64,000 nt of DNA, from the NCBI RefSeq assembly GCF_000691525.1, contig NZ_JMDW01000008.1:248001-312000 (forward strand). Reading direction: 5' to 3'. The position numbers and the translations under genes were made by a program. Position 1 is the first letter of the stretch. Every line of letters begins with the position of its first letter. This stretch comes from Mycolicibacterium neoaurum ATCC 25795. Lineage in GTDB: Bacteria > Actinomycetota > Actinomycetes > Mycobacteriales > Mycobacteriaceae. Below, piece after piece: positions 36,399 to 45,310 of this stretch. The notes under the pieces were generated by a model that was not told where the DNA came from, searched no databases, and saw only the letters and a program-made list of their open reading frames with translations.

Positions 36399-37803
36399 GG
36401 TCGACAGTAGCAGTGTGCGCATCGAGCGGGAACTCCAACGGTGGGTGGCCGCGGCTTCCCCAGGTGAGCGACTGCCGTCGACGCGGCAGCTGACCGCCCG
36501 CTACGGGGCCGGCCCGGGCACCGTCCAGTCGGCACTGCGATCGCTGGCCGCGCGTGGGCTCATCGAGACCCGACCGGGCGTCGGCGCCTTCGTCAGCGCG
36601 GTCCGAGCCGTCGGACCGCGCGATTACTCGTGGCAGACCGGCGTCTTGCGATCGGGCGCCACCGCCGCACACACACCCGCGGCATTGCGTTCGGCTCGCG
36701 CTGGCGCGATCGCGCTGCACTCGGGATATCCCGATCGCGAGCTATTGCCCGAACGGCTCGTCCGCGTGGCGCTCACCAGGGCAGCGCGCGGCGATGCGGC
36801 GCTGGGGCGCCCCGAACCCGAAGGCATGGCGAGCCTGCGTGCGTGGTTCGCCGCCGAGCTCGCGTCGCAGACGCCCGCGCATCTCACCGCCCCGGCCATG
36901 CGCGATGTGATCGTGCTTCCCGGCAGCCAGCTCGGACTCGGCGCGCTGTTCCGCAGCATCGCCGGGCCAGGGGGCGCACTGCTGATCGAGTCACCGACCT
37001 ACTGGGGTGCGATCATCGCCGCGCGGCAGGTCGGCGTGACATTGGTTCCGGTCCCCGCCGGGCCGCAGGGTCCCGATCTCGATTCGTTGGAACGGGCCTT
37101 CGCCGACACCGGGGCCCGTGCTTTCTACGCACAACCGAACTACGCGAATCCGACTGGTGCACAGTGGAATCCGTCGACCGGATCGGATGTTCTGGAAATC
37201 GTGCGACGCCATCGCGCCTTCCTCATCGAGGATGACTGGGCGCACGATTTCGGGATCGACACCGACGCGACCGCGCTGGCGGCCCGAGATGACAGCGGCC
37301 ACGTCGTCTACCTGCGGTCCCTGACCAAGAGCATCTCGCCGGGCATCCGAGTTGCCGCGGTCATCGCGCGAGGCCCGCTGCACACCCGCCTGCTCGGCGA
37401 GCTGCAAGCGCAATCGATGTATGTCAGTGGGCTGCTGCAGGCGGCCGCCCTCGATATCGTCACCCAGCCGGGGTGGCAGACGCACCGCCGCGCCCTGCGC
37501 AAGATGCTGCGCGCCCGACGCGATCTGCTCGTCGACGCGGTCACCACCCACGTCCCCGACGCGATGATCTCGGCGGTACCGCCCGGCGGGCTCAACCTCT
37601 GGGTGCGACTGCCCGACGGGGTCGACCTCGATCGGCTCGTCAAAGACACCGAATCGCGGGGTCTGGTCATCGCCGGTGGGGACCAATGGTTTCCGGCCGA
37701 GCCGACCGGGCGCTACCTGCGCCTGAACTTCGCGGGCCCGGACCCGGCGGCCTACGACGACGCCGCCGTCATTCTCGCCGAATCACTGGCCGCGCAGGGC
37801 TAG
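36397..37803 (+). CDS. MocR/PdxR-type GntR regulator with aminotransferase domain
   Basis: 468 residues. The N-terminal winged helix (about 5-70: LPSTRQLTARYGAGPGTVQSALRSLAARGLIETRPGVGAFVS) binds DNA; the C-terminal fold-type I aminotransferase domain (about 100-465) binds PLP through the lysine in RSLTKSISPGIRVA, with QPNYANPTG and IEDDWAHDF contacting the cofactor. MocR proteins use PLP-ligand adducts to control genes of vitamin B6 or amino-acid metabolism. It probably regulates the divergent exporter. Its stop overlaps the converging echA3 stop by four bases. Confidence 0.92.
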   Translation: MVDSSSVRIERELQRWVAAASPGERLPSTRQLTARYGAGPGTVQSALRSLAARGLIETRPGVGAFVSAVRAVGPRDYSWQTGVLRSGATAAHTPAALRSARAGAIALHSGYPDRELLPERLVRVALTRAARGDAALGRPEPEGMASLRAWFAAELASQTPAHLTAPAMRDVIVLPGSQLGLGALFRSIAGPGGALLIESPTYWGAIIAARQVGVTLVPVPAGPQGPDLDSLERAFADTGARAFYAQPNYANPTGAQWNPSTGSDVLEIVRRHRAFLIEDDWAHDFGIDTDATALAARDDSGHVVYLRSLTKSISPGIRVAAVIARGPLHTRLLGELQAQSMYVSGLLQAAALDIVTQPGWQTHRRALRKMLRARRDLLVDAVTTHVPDAMISAVPPGGLNLWVRLPDGVDLDRLVKDTESRGLVIAGGDQWFPAEPTGRYLRLNFAGPDPAAYDDAAVILAESLAAQG

Positions 37804-38513
37804 CTGACCGACTTCTTGTACTCCTCGGCCAGCCCGTCGATGCCGGCCTGGATGGCGTCGATCGCGATCTGGCGGGCCTTGACCTTGCTGGCCAGGTGGG
37901 CCTTCAGGTTCAGGGTGGCGGCGTACTCGGCGCCGATCTCCTGGGCGCGGGCGAGCACCGCGTCGTGCTCGACGATCTCGTCCGCCCAACCGGCGTCGAT
38001 CGCCGCGTCGCCGGCGAACACCGCGGCCACCGATACCGCGCGCGAATAGGCCGGCGGTGTCAGCCGCATCCGCATGATCTCCAGTGCGGCCTGGGGGATG
38101 ACCATGCCGATGGCCACCTCGTTGGCCTGGAAGCGCGACTTCACCGATCCGACCCGGTGGTCGCCGGTCAGCATCAGGAACGATCCCATGGCGATCGCCG
38201 GCCCGGTCGAGGCCATCACCACCGGGGCCGGGAAGGTCAGCACCCGCAGCGCCAGTTCGAATCCGCCGCGCAGCATGCCGTACCCGGCGTCGGCGTCGCC
38301 GGAGGCGAAGACGCTGAGTTCGAATCCGGCGCTGAACACGCGGCCGTTACCCGCCAGCACCACGGCCTTGACGGTTCCGGCGGCGACATCGGCGGCCGCC
38401 TGATCGAATGCGGTGTTGATGGCGGCCTGCATCGCGGGTGAGAGCGCATTGACCTTGCCGTCGTCCAGGGTGATGGTGGCGACGGATTCGTGCACGGCAT
38501 AGGTGGCGGTCAT
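37800..38513 (-). CDS. echA3: Enoyl-CoA hydratase/isomerase family protein EchA3
   Basis: 237-residue crotonase-fold protein, the counterpart of Rv0632c by position and length. Oxyanion-hole segments are visible (VLAGNGRVFSAGFELSVF and PVVMASTGPAIAMGSFLML). The usual catalytic glutamates of true hydratases are not obvious: the expected second position reads SRFQANEVAIGMVIP with a Glu, but the first lies in a GSFLML context. Hydratase activity is therefore uncertain. ATG 38513 begins the conserved region; the longer frame upstream is spurious. Confidence 0.88.
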   Translation of the reverse strand: MTATYAVHESVATITLDDGKVNALSPAMQAAINTAFDQAAADVAAGTVKAVVLAGNGRVFSAGFELSVFASGDADAGYGMLRGGFELALRVLTFPAPVVMASTGPAIAMGSFLMLTGDHRVGSVKSRFQANEVAIGMVIPQAALEIMRMRLTPPAYSRAVSVAAVFAGDAAIDAGWADEIVEHDAVLARAQEIGAEYAATLNLKAHLASKVKARQIAIDAIQAGIDGLAEEYKKSVS

Positions 38514-38524
38514 GGGTCCGGATG

Positions 38525-39361
38525 TTACGGAGCGTGCTCGCGAATTCCGATGGCGGGGCTGGAGTGATGCCGTCCGGTGGGCTGCGGGTGTGCGGACTGC
38601 CGGCCGTTGTTCCACGGGAAGTCGAGCTGGGCGGTTTCGTCGCTCTGCCGGGTGCGCCACCGGTCCTGGGTCTCGCGGACCGCCTGGTTCATCCGCTCGA
38701 TCTCCGCGCGGTACACCTCGGGTCGGGTCTCCTTGGAGGCGTAGTGGAAGTAGGTGAGAACGGTGCGCAGCAGCTCCAACTTCTGTTTCTCCCGCTTGGC
38801 CAGGTCGTGGGTGGTCAGCAGTTCGAGGCGTTGCACGGGTTGCAGTGTCGCCCAGTCGAGGACGACGGCGGATTCGAAATGGCGGGCGTCGGCCCGGTAT
38901 CGGACGGTGCCCTCGAACCGGGAGCCGATCTGTTCGCCGAACTCCGCACGGCTGATCGCCGAGTCCCAGACCGTTCGCCACTCCTGTCCGGGTGCCAGCT
39001 GAGTGAGTTCGCTGGGTAGCGTCAGTTCGGCGATCTCGGGCAGCCGGTCGGGGTACCCGTCCTCGTAGCGCCCGACGGTGAGCGGGCTGCTGAACTCCAG
39101 TCGGATGTCCTGGGCCGCGGTCTGTCCGAAGTTGCGCACCACCAGCTCGATGACGTGCCAATCCGTCGGGTGAGGTTCGAGGAAAACTGCCACGTGGGGC
39201 CGCAGTTCATCGCTCTTGAGCTGGCGGTTTCGCTTCACCGTGCGGGCAGTGAAGATCAGCGCCGCCATGGCGAGGGCCAACCCCGCCCATGCCGCGACCG
39301 CCAACCATCCCGCCGAGCCGAGGCCCGACAGGTCGGCCCACCGATCTTTGAACCAGTCCAC
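38525..39361 (-). CDS. Single-pass membrane protein, function unknown
   Basis: 278 residues. One N-terminal membrane helix (about 17-37: GWLAVAAWAGLALAMAALIF) is followed by a beta-rich domain (about 50-175: VAVFLEPHPTDWHVIELVVRNFGQTAAQDIRLEFSSPL) that looks like an immunoglobulin-like or arrestin-like sandwich, then a charged helical part with ETRPEVYRAEIERMNQAVRETQD and a poorly ordered tail. GTG 39361 has GAGG upstream at proper spacing. No named family is recognised. It ends 11 bases before echA3 starts, so they may be cotranscribed. Confidence 0.7.
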   Translation of the reverse strand: MDWFKDRWADLSGLGSAGWLAVAAWAGLALAMAALIFTARTVKRNRQLKSDELRPHVAVFLEPHPTDWHVIELVVRNFGQTAAQDIRLEFSSPLTVGRYEDGYPDRLPEIAELTLPSELTQLAPGQEWRTVWDSAISRAEFGEQIGSRFEGTVRYRADARHFESAVVLDWATLQPVQRLELLTTHDLAKREKQKLELLRTVLTYFHYASKETRPEVYRAEIERMNQAVRETQDRWRTRQSDETAQLDFPWNNGRQSAHPQPTGRHHSSPAIGIREHAP

Positions 39362-39445
39362 CGTGACCTCGTGTCGTCGAGAGCGAATACAGAACTTCGC
39401 TGATGATCGCACACGATGGGGTATACGGCGTTGCTAGGACGCCTT

Positions 39446-40312
39446 CTAGGAGGCGGTGGCCAGCACTCTCGCCGGTGTCGGTGCGGTGCGTTCGACAGCC
39501 AGCAGCCGCTCGCCACGGTCGAGCCAGTCGAGGTCGTGCCACTGCACGCGGGCGGGCAGTCGCCGCCAGTACCGCGGGTGGTTGTGCAGGTGCATCTGCA
39601 CGCTGGCATGGACCGCCGCGGCTTCAGGCAGCCTGCGCAGCGCCAGTGTCAGCGCCGAACCATCGGGCTCGGCGTGCACCGACGGGGCGGTGTCCAGTCG
39701 CAGACCGGCCTGCGCGGCGCCGTCGAGCATCCACTCCAGGGTCAGGGCGCCGCCCACGATGTCGCGGTGGGTTCCGCGGAACCACACCTCGTCCACGCCG
39801 TCGACACGCTGCAGCGACGGGCCGCCGTCGATGGCGAGGGCGTGACGGCCCTCGACGACGTCCACGGGTCCGCCGGCACCGCGGATGGGCGCGCTGTCCC
39901 ATAAGCCGAGGAAGCGCACGGGCACCGCGATGTCGTCGCGCTCGGCCAGTCCGGCGGCCACCTCGGTGACGCGGCGCCATTCCTGTGCCGAGCGTTCGGT
40001 GCGCGGCAGCGCGTAGGTCGACAGCATGTAGTCGCGCAGTTCGCCGTCGAGCACGCCGATGGTGCCCAGCAGCCGCGCCAGTGCCTGTGCACATGCCGCG
40101 CCGCTGCCCGCTCCGAAGACGTAGACCGGGTCGCCGGGATGCCAGTGTTCGGTCAGGAAGTCATATGCCGCCGCGACCGCCTGGCGGGCCTGCTCGGCGC
40201 GTCGGCTGGTGTGCCGGTGCCAGCTGATCTGGTCGGCGGGATCGACGCGGCGGAACACCGCCGCGGCGTTGGTTTCCTCCGCTTGGTCGAAGCACAGCAC
40301 GATATTCGTCAC
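39446..40312 (-). CDS. DUF2235-like alpha/beta hydrolase
   Basis: 288 residues. It resembles DUF2235 (the T6SS phospholipase Tle1-like hydrolase group): NIVLCFDQAEE at the start, AVAAAYDFLTEHWHPGDPVYVFGAGSGAACAQALARLL with a GxSxG nucleophile elbow, VRFLGLWDSAPIRG, and DEVWFRGTHRDIVGG carrying a likely catalytic His with Asp. The usual GTR after the first Asp is replaced, and the protein is short. Substrate is unknown. No secretion system genes are nearby. Confidence 0.75.
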   Translation of the reverse strand: MTNIVLCFDQAEETNAAAVFRRVDPADQISWHRHTSRRAEQARQAVAAAYDFLTEHWHPGDPVYVFGAGSGAACAQALARLLGTIGVLDGELRDYMLSTYALPRTERSAQEWRRVTEVAAGLAERDDIAVPVRFLGLWDSAPIRGAGGPVDVVEGRHALAIDGGPSLQRVDGVDEVWFRGTHRDIVGGALTLEWMLDGAAQAGLRLDTAPSVHAEPDGSALTLALRRLPEAAAVHASVQMHLHNHPRYWRRLPARVQWHDLDWLDRGERLLAVERTAPTPARVLATAS

Positions 40313-40508
40313 GGCAACCCCCCGGTATGCACTTGATTCGAATCCTGGCGAATCATTCTGCCAAGCTCGCGCGACGCAACCAAGGCGGAATCTCGCCCAT
40401 GACGATAGCTCTACCGACGAAATTCGGTGTCAAAACCACCATGTGCGACGGAATTCGTCGGAAGTCGGCCGGAAAACGCACGGCCGGCATCCGACCGAGC
40501 TATTTCGG

Positions 40509-41660
40509 TCAGTTCAGCGCAATCCGTGCACCCGGGCTGCCGAGGTCGCCGGACACCTGGATGAACTCCGGGTTGCTGTCGGCAGGGATGTCGTAGGCGA
40601 CGGTCACCTGCACCGGCTCGCCCGGATACAACACCGCCGAGATCCCGTTGAGGTAGAAGGTCGCCTCGGTATCGGGCGAGTACGGCTGCCCGCCCGCGGT
40701 CAATACCTGCTGGTCGGACAGGAACGTGGCGGGGGACTGGCCGTTGTTGAGGAACGTCAGCTTGACCAGGACGAACTTTCCGGTGGCCGTCTTGGTGAGG
40801 AATTCGTTGTCGACCGCCGATACCGTCGGCACGGTATCGACGCCGTTCTGGGTGATCGTCACGTCACCGTCGACCACCGACCCTTCGGCCGGGGCGGGCG
40901 CGTCACTGGCTTCGTCGGAATCCGTCGTGGGAACTGCGGGCGCAGTGGCCCCACCGGTCTCCACGGTCCCATCCGTACCGGCGGCGTCGGTCGATCCGGA
41001 GCCGGGATCGGCGAACGCGAAGGCCCAGACGAGCACGCCGATCAACACGATCAGCAACGCTGCGACGCCCAGCAGGTAGCCCTTGAGCGGGCTCTTGGGC
41101 GCCGGTTTGGCCTCGATGGCCCCGACGTCCCCGAATGCGGAGTCCCCGAATGCGACGGGTTCGGCGGGCGGCGGAAGGGTCGGCACCACCGCGGTGGTCT
41201 GGTCGAAGGCGGGGGTCGTGGGCGTCACGGTCGGAATGGTGAGGTCCGGCTGCGGCCACTGGTCGGCGGGTGGCTCGACGGGTTCGGACACCTCGGCCGG
41301 TGCGTCGATGCCGGGTTCGGCTTCGGGTTCGGACTCGTGCTCTGCGGCGGCCGGCGGGTCCGGCTCATCGGCGTCCGCTGGCTCGGTCTCGGCACCAGGC
41401 TGCTCGGTCTCGGGTTCGGCGTCGGGTTGCGGGTCGGCGTCGATGACGGGCGGCTCACCCTTGCCGGCGTCCTCCCAGGACGGCATCGCCATCACGTCTT
41501 CGGGCCAAGGCGGCAGCTCGGCGGGCCAGGCCGACGTCTCTTCGGTGAACTCGGGTCCCTCGGGGCGCTGGGCGGTCCACTCCGTGCCGTCCCAGTAACG
41601 TTGACCTCCGGAACCGTCGGGATCCGGGTACCAGCCGGCCGCGGTCGGCGGTGTCGTCAT
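40509..41660 (-). CDS. DUF2510-TM-DUF4352 membrane-anchored protein
   Basis: 383 residues. The N-terminal DUF2510 motif (AGWYPDPDGSGGQRYWDGTEWT) is followed by a long Pro/Glu/Ala-rich disordered stretch (about 30-190), one membrane helix (about 196-218: LLGVAALLIVLIGVLVWAFAFA), a Thr/Gly/Ala linker and a C-terminal beta-sandwich of the DUF4352/telokin-like type (about 260-380: KFVLVKLTFLNNGQSPATFLSDQQ). The last domain lies outside the membrane. Function is unknown. The ATG lies about 35 bases from a clear upstream AT-richer region. Confidence 0.85.
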   Translation of the reverse strand: MTTPPTAAGWYPDPDGSGGQRYWDGTEWTAQRPEGPEFTEETSAWPAELPPWPEDVMAMPSWEDAGKGEPPVIDADPQPDAEPETEQPGAETEPADADEPDPPAAAEHESEPEAEPGIDAPAEVSEPVEPPADQWPQPDLTIPTVTPTTPAFDQTTAVVPTLPPPAEPVAFGDSAFGDVGAIEAKPAPKSPLKGYLLGVAALLIVLIGVLVWAFAFADPGSGSTDAAGTDGTVETGGATAPAVPTTDSDEASDAPAPAEGSVVDGDVTITQNGVDTVPTVSAVDNEFLTKTATGKFVLVKLTFLNNGQSPATFLSDQQVLTAGGQPYSPDTEATFYLNGISAVLYPGEPVQVTVAYDIPADSNPEFIQVSGDLGSPGARIALN

Positions 41661-41760
41661 GCGGGGTTTCCTCCCTTACGCGCGCCCGAGAGCGCTGTGA
41701 CCTCGCACAATAGTCCAGCCAGCAAACGGTCGCGAAATTATCGCCGGTCAGCGGACCAGG

Positions 41761-42480
41761 TCAGCCGCCCATCAGCATGCGCCACTGGTCCAGATTGCTG
41801 GCGCGGTAGACGTAGTTGGAGCGCTTCACATCCGACAGCGGGGCGCTCGGCTCGGCGGAGTACCAGTGGCCGGGGAACACGGTCGGATCGCCGGGAAGCG
41901 TCGAGAGCTTCTGCAGGCTGTGGAACATATCGTCGACGTTGCCGCCGGGGAAGTCGGTGCGTCCGCAGCCCTCCAGGAACAGGGTGTCGCCGGCGACCAG
42001 TCGGCCGTCGAGCAGGAAACACTGGCTGCCCGGTGTGTGTCCGGGGGTGTGCAGCAGTTCGATGTCGATACCGCCGACGCTGACCTTGTCGCCGTGCTGG
42101 TGGCCGGTCAGCTCGCTCATCGCGATGCCGGTGACATTGGAAACCCATTCGGCCTCAAGGGCATTGACGTGCACCGGGACGGTGACCCGCTCCAGCAGCT
42201 CGGCGACACCGGCCAGGGTGAAGCCCATCATGGTGCCGCCGACGTGGTCGGGGTGGTGGTGGCTGACCAGCACGCCGGACAACCGCATGCCGTCGGCCTC
42301 CAGTGCGTCGACGAGTTCGCCCGCCGAGTACGCGGGGTCGACCAGGACGGCGTCGCCAGTTTCGCGGTCACCGATCAGGTAGGCGAAGTTGCGCATCTGT
42401 TGGGCGATCGGGTCGGCGGCCGCGAAGTCGCGACCCGACAGCAGCTGGCGGAAGTACAGGCGATCAGCGTCGGAAGCCAT
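41761..42480 (-). CDS. Metallo-beta-lactamase-fold hydrolase (glyoxalase II-like)
   Basis: 239 residues, the counterpart of Rv0634c by position. It has the MBL zinc motif SHHHPDHVGG (about residue 74), a second His in LLHTPGHTPGSQCF, the bridging Asp in LVAGDTLFLEGCGRTD, and a final His in VFPGHWYS. The family hydrolyses thioesters such as S-lactoyl conjugates; with mycothiol rather than glutathione in this organism, the substrate may be a mycothiol adduct. ATG 42480 begins the conserved MASDADRLYFRQLL. It is divergent from the NsrR gene. Confidence 0.9.
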   Translation of the reverse strand: MASDADRLYFRQLLSGRDFAAADPIAQQMRNFAYLIGDRETGDAVLVDPAYSAGELVDALEADGMRLSGVLVSHHHPDHVGGTMMGFTLAGVAELLERVTVPVHVNALEAEWVSNVTGIAMSELTGHQHGDKVSVGGIDIELLHTPGHTPGSQCFLLDGRLVAGDTLFLEGCGRTDFPGGNVDDMFHSLQKLSTLPGDPTVFPGHWYSAEPSAPLSDVKRSNYVYRASNLDQWRMLMGG

Positions 42481-42570
42481 GCGCAACACCTTATGGGTAG
42501 GGGCGTGGACGATCGAAACCGCAGGTCTAAAAACCGCACGTCAGCGCGTGTTTAAAGCCACTGCCCCGTT

Positions 42571-42593
42571 ATCTGGTATTTCAGATGCAGGAT
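42571..42593. promoter_or_regulatory. NsrR operator candidate
   Basis: An imperfect 23-base dyad with core GGTATTTCAGATGCA, 17 bases before the Rrf2-family start. It matches the central GYATTTNARATRC part of the known NsrR consensus except for one position. This implies autoregulation of the nsrR-hmp operon. Confidence 0.65.
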
Positions 42594-42609
42594 TTGTAGC
42601 GTCAGCGCC

Positions 42610-43065
42610 ATGCAACTCACCCGGTTCACCGACCTGGGTCTGCGCACGATGATGCTGCTGGCCGCGGGGGACGCCGCCGACCGCCGCATCACCACCCGCT
42701 CGATCGCGACCGGCGCCGACGCCTCCGAGCATCACGTCGCCAAGGCCGTCGCCCGGCTGGTCGAGCTCGGCATGGTCAACGCCAAACGTGGTCGCGTGGG
42801 CGGACTTTCGCTCACCGAGGACGGGCGCACGGTCTCGCTGGGCTGGTTGGTGCGCCGGCTCGAAGGTGACGCCGAGGTGATCGACTGCGCCGGGGACCGG
42901 CCGTGCCCGCTGATCGCCGGATGCCGATTGCGCCGGGTGCTGGCCGAGGCCAAAGAGGCCTTCTACCGCGAACTGGACAACCACACCCTCCAAGACCTGA
43001 CCGGCAGCGGCTTGTTGCCGGTCGTGACACTCCCGTTGGAAATCGCAGGAAGGAACACCCCATGA
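42610..43065 (+). CDS. nsrR: Rrf2-family nitric oxide sensor NsrR
   Basis: 151-residue repressor with an N-terminal winged helix (RFTDLGLRTMMLLA, SEHHVAKAVARLVELGMVNAKRGRVGGLSL) and three cysteines, C93, C99 and C105, in DCAGDRPCPLIAGC; Asp8 is also present. These are the same four positions that hold the [4Fe-4S] cluster in Streptomyces coelicolor NsrR, so the assignment is firm. NO damages the cluster and relieves repression. ATG 42610; its stop overlaps the hmp start (ATGA). Confidence 0.93.
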   Translation: MQLTRFTDLGLRTMMLLAAGDAADRRITTRSIATGADASEHHVAKAVARLVELGMVNAKRGRVGGLSLTEDGRTVSLGWLVRRLEGDAEVIDCAGDRPCPLIAGCRLRRVLAEAKEAFYRELDNHTLQDLTGSGLLPVVTLPLEIAGRNTP

Positions 43066-44198
43066 CCGTCGTCGCTGCCCCCGAGGAACTGCAGCCCGCC
43101 CACGCCGAGATGATCAGGGCGACGCTGCCACTGGTCGGCGCGCATATCGACGCCATCACCAGCTCCTTCTACAAGCGGCTCTTCGCCGCACACCCGGCGC
43201 TGCTGCGCAACCTGTTCAACCGGGGTAATCAGGCCCAGGGTGCACAGCAGCGGGCGCTGGCCGCATCGATCGCGACGTTTGCGACCCATCTGGTCGATCC
43301 TGATCTGCCGCATCCCGCCGAGCTGCTGTCGCGGATCGGGCACAAGCACGCGTCGCTGGGCGTGACGGCCGATCAGTACCCGATCGTGCACGAGCATCTG
43401 TTCGCCGCGATCGTGGAGGTACTGGGCGCCGAGACCGTCACCGCCGAGGTGGCCGAGGCCTGGGACCGCGTCTACTGGATCATGGCGAACACCCTGATCG
43501 ACATGGAGCGCGGCCTCTATGAGCAGGCCGGGGTGCCCGCCGGCGACGTCTACCGACGCGCCCAGGTGACCGCCCGGGTCGACGACCCCTCGGGCGCGGT
43601 GTTGGTCAGCGTCGCCTCCGATCTGGACTTCGGCGCCGGACAATATGTTTCGGTCGGCGTGACACTGCCCGACGGGGCTCGCCAGCTGCGTCAGTACAGC
43701 CTGGTGAACAAGCCGGGCGACGGGCAGCTGACCTTCGCGGTCAAGCCCGCCGGTGAGGTGTCGGAGTGGATCCGCGACAACCTGCGGGTCGGCGACCTGC
43801 TGGATGTGACGGTGCCCTTCGGCGACCTGCCCGCGCCCACGCCCGGTGTGCCGCTGGTGCTCATCTCTGCCGGGATCGGCATCACCCCGATGATCGGCAT
43901 CCTGGAAGCGCTGCCCGCCGATGCCCGCGTGCAGGTGTTGCACGCCGATCGCAGCGAGCAGACCCACCCGCTGCGGGAACGCCAGCGCGAGCTGGTCGAC
44001 GCACTGCCCAACGCCACGCTGCAGCTCTGGTACGAGGACCTGATGTCCCTGGACGGCGTGGAGCTGCCCGAGGACGCCGAGGTCTACCTGTGCGGTAACG
44101 ACGGTTTCGTCCGCGCCGTGCGCGATCAGCTGCTGGCCCGCGGCGTCACCCGGGTGCACAGCGAGCTGTTCAGCCCGAACGACTGGCTGCTGTCGTAG
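43062..44198 (+). CDS. hmp: Flavohaemoglobin, nitric oxide dioxygenase
   Basis: 378 residues. The globin domain (about 1-138) has the proximal histidine in IGHKHASLGV; the FAD domain (about 150-245) has the RQYSLVNKPG flavin motif; the NAD domain (about 250-378) has LISAGIGITPMIGIL and a terminal VHSELFSP. It oxidises NO to nitrate using O2 and NAD(P)H. AGGAAGG precedes the ATG at 43062, which overlaps the nsrR stop, giving translational coupling to the sensor. Confidence 0.95.
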   Translation: MTVVAAPEELQPAHAEMIRATLPLVGAHIDAITSSFYKRLFAAHPALLRNLFNRGNQAQGAQQRALAASIATFATHLVDPDLPHPAELLSRIGHKHASLGVTADQYPIVHEHLFAAIVEVLGAETVTAEVAEAWDRVYWIMANTLIDMERGLYEQAGVPAGDVYRRAQVTARVDDPSGAVLVSVASDLDFGAGQYVSVGVTLPDGARQLRQYSLVNKPGDGQLTFAVKPAGEVSEWIRDNLRVGDLLDVTVPFGDLPAPTPGVPLVLISAGIGITPMIGILEALPADARVQVLHADRSEQTHPLRERQRELVDALPNATLQLWYEDLMSLDGVELPEDAEVYLCGNDGFVRAVRDQLLARGVTRVHSELFSPNDWLLS

Positions 44199-44206
44199 TT
44201 CGGATC

Positions 44207-44258
44207 TACGTGGGTTCAGTCTGACGACGGAGACGGCCGATCAGACTGAACCCACGTA
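44207..44258. repeat. Palindrome B1, core TACGTGGGTTCAGTCTGA
   Basis: A perfect 18-base inverted repeat, TACGTGGGTTCAGTCTGA at 44207-44224 and its complement at 44241-44258, with a 16-base loop, just after hmp and before the second DUF559 gene. It may also terminate hmp transcription. Confidence 0.92.
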
Positions 44259-44278
44259 TGCGTTTGGGGCCAGATTCC

Positions 44279-44329
44279 TACCTGAGCGCAGCGGGTCGAC
44301 CGACAACCCGCGTCAGACTGAAGCCAGGT
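44279..44329. repeat. Degenerate copy of the B palindrome
   Basis: The right part at 44311-44329 (GTCAGACTGAAGCCAGGT) resembles the right arm of B1. Upstream, TACCTGAGCGCAG gives a weak left arm. It looks like a decayed or diverged copy of the same element. Confidence 0.5.
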
Positions 44330-44392
44330 CGCTTATCCACAGGCGCGGCCGCCGGGGTGTTGTCGCGTCGTCCGCGATGCCAGCATCGGTGC

Positions 44393-45238
44393 ATGGGTGG
44401 GGTCTTCATCGGCAGCGAGGCTTTGGGCGCGGGCCTGGTGACACGCCACCAACTGCGCACGCGGTACCGGCGCATCTTTCCCAACATCTACGGTCCGCCC
44501 GAACCGTCGGTTCGCGACCGGGCGCGCGCCGCGTTCCTGTGGTCGGGGCGTCGGGGTGTCATCGCGGGCGTCGCGGCGTCGGCGCTGCACCACGCGAAAT
44601 GGGTCGACGACGACGTCCCCATCGAGTTGTTGTGGCGCAACACCCATCCGCCGACTGGCCTGATCGTCCGCAATGAGTCATGGTCGGCCGGTGAGGTGAT
44701 GACGATTGCCGACGTCAGAGTCACCACCGCGGCCCGGACGATCTTCGACCTCGGCAGGCATCTGCCCCGCAACGAGGCCGTCGCCCGCATCGACGCGTTG
44801 CTGACGGTCGGGCGGATCACCATCGACGATGTCGCGCCGTTGCTCGTGCGCCATCCGCGCGCCACCGACATCCGCCGGCTCACGACAGCTCTGGCACTGG
44901 TCGACGCCGGTGCCGAGTCACCCCAGGAGACCCGGCTGCGCCTCGCGCTGACCGATGCGGGCATGCCACCCGACCGGACTCAGATCCCGGTCGTCGACGG
45001 CCAGGGGCGGATCGTGGCAAGGGTCGACATGGGCTGGGAGCACCTGCGGGTCGCCGTTCAGTACGACGGTCGGCATCACCAGACCGATCGAGCGACATAC
45101 GTCAGGGATCAGAAGGTCAATCGGGCGCTGGAGGCTCGTGGGTGGGTGGTGATCCGAGTGATCGCCGAGGACAGCCTGGCCGATGTGGTCGGACGCGTCG
45201 CCGCAGCGCTGTACGGGCGTGGCTGGCGGGCGGCGTGA
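44393..45238 (+). CDS. Second DUF559 (Vsr-like) nuclease-fold protein
   Basis: 281 residues. The N-terminal region resembles the AbiEi-type domain (GSEALGAGLVTRHQLRTRYRRIFPNIYGPPE) and the C-terminal DUF559 domain has VVDGQGRIVARVDMGWEHLRVAVQYDGRHHQTDRATYVRDQKVNRALEARGWVVIRV, with the Asp and Tyr-Asp-Gly positions that match the Vsr-like core. It is only distantly similar to the DUF559 protein near the left end. No partner gene is adjacent. It lies between hmp and the tRNA cluster. ATG 44393 precedes the conserved domain; the longer upstream frame crosses the repeats. Role unknown. Confidence 0.85.
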   Translation: MGGVFIGSEALGAGLVTRHQLRTRYRRIFPNIYGPPEPSVRDRARAAFLWSGRRGVIAGVAASALHHAKWVDDDVPIELLWRNTHPPTGLIVRNESWSAGEVMTIADVRVTTAARTIFDLGRHLPRNEAVARIDALLTVGRITIDDVAPLLVRHPRATDIRRLTTALALVDAGAESPQETRLRLALTDAGMPPDRTQIPVVDGQGRIVARVDMGWEHLRVAVQYDGRHHQTDRATYVRDQKVNRALEARGWVVIRVIAEDSLADVVGRVAAALYGRGWRAA

Positions 45239-45310
45239 GTGCATGGTTTCAGCGAAAGCGCTCCACTGCGCCGCAAAGCTGAACGGAGGTAGCGCTCAGG
45301 GCCGGATCGC

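Noticed and set aside
44258..44392. Upstream extension of the second DUF559 gene
   Set aside because: The frame remains open but crosses the repeat region and has no family resemblance; ATG 44393 fits.
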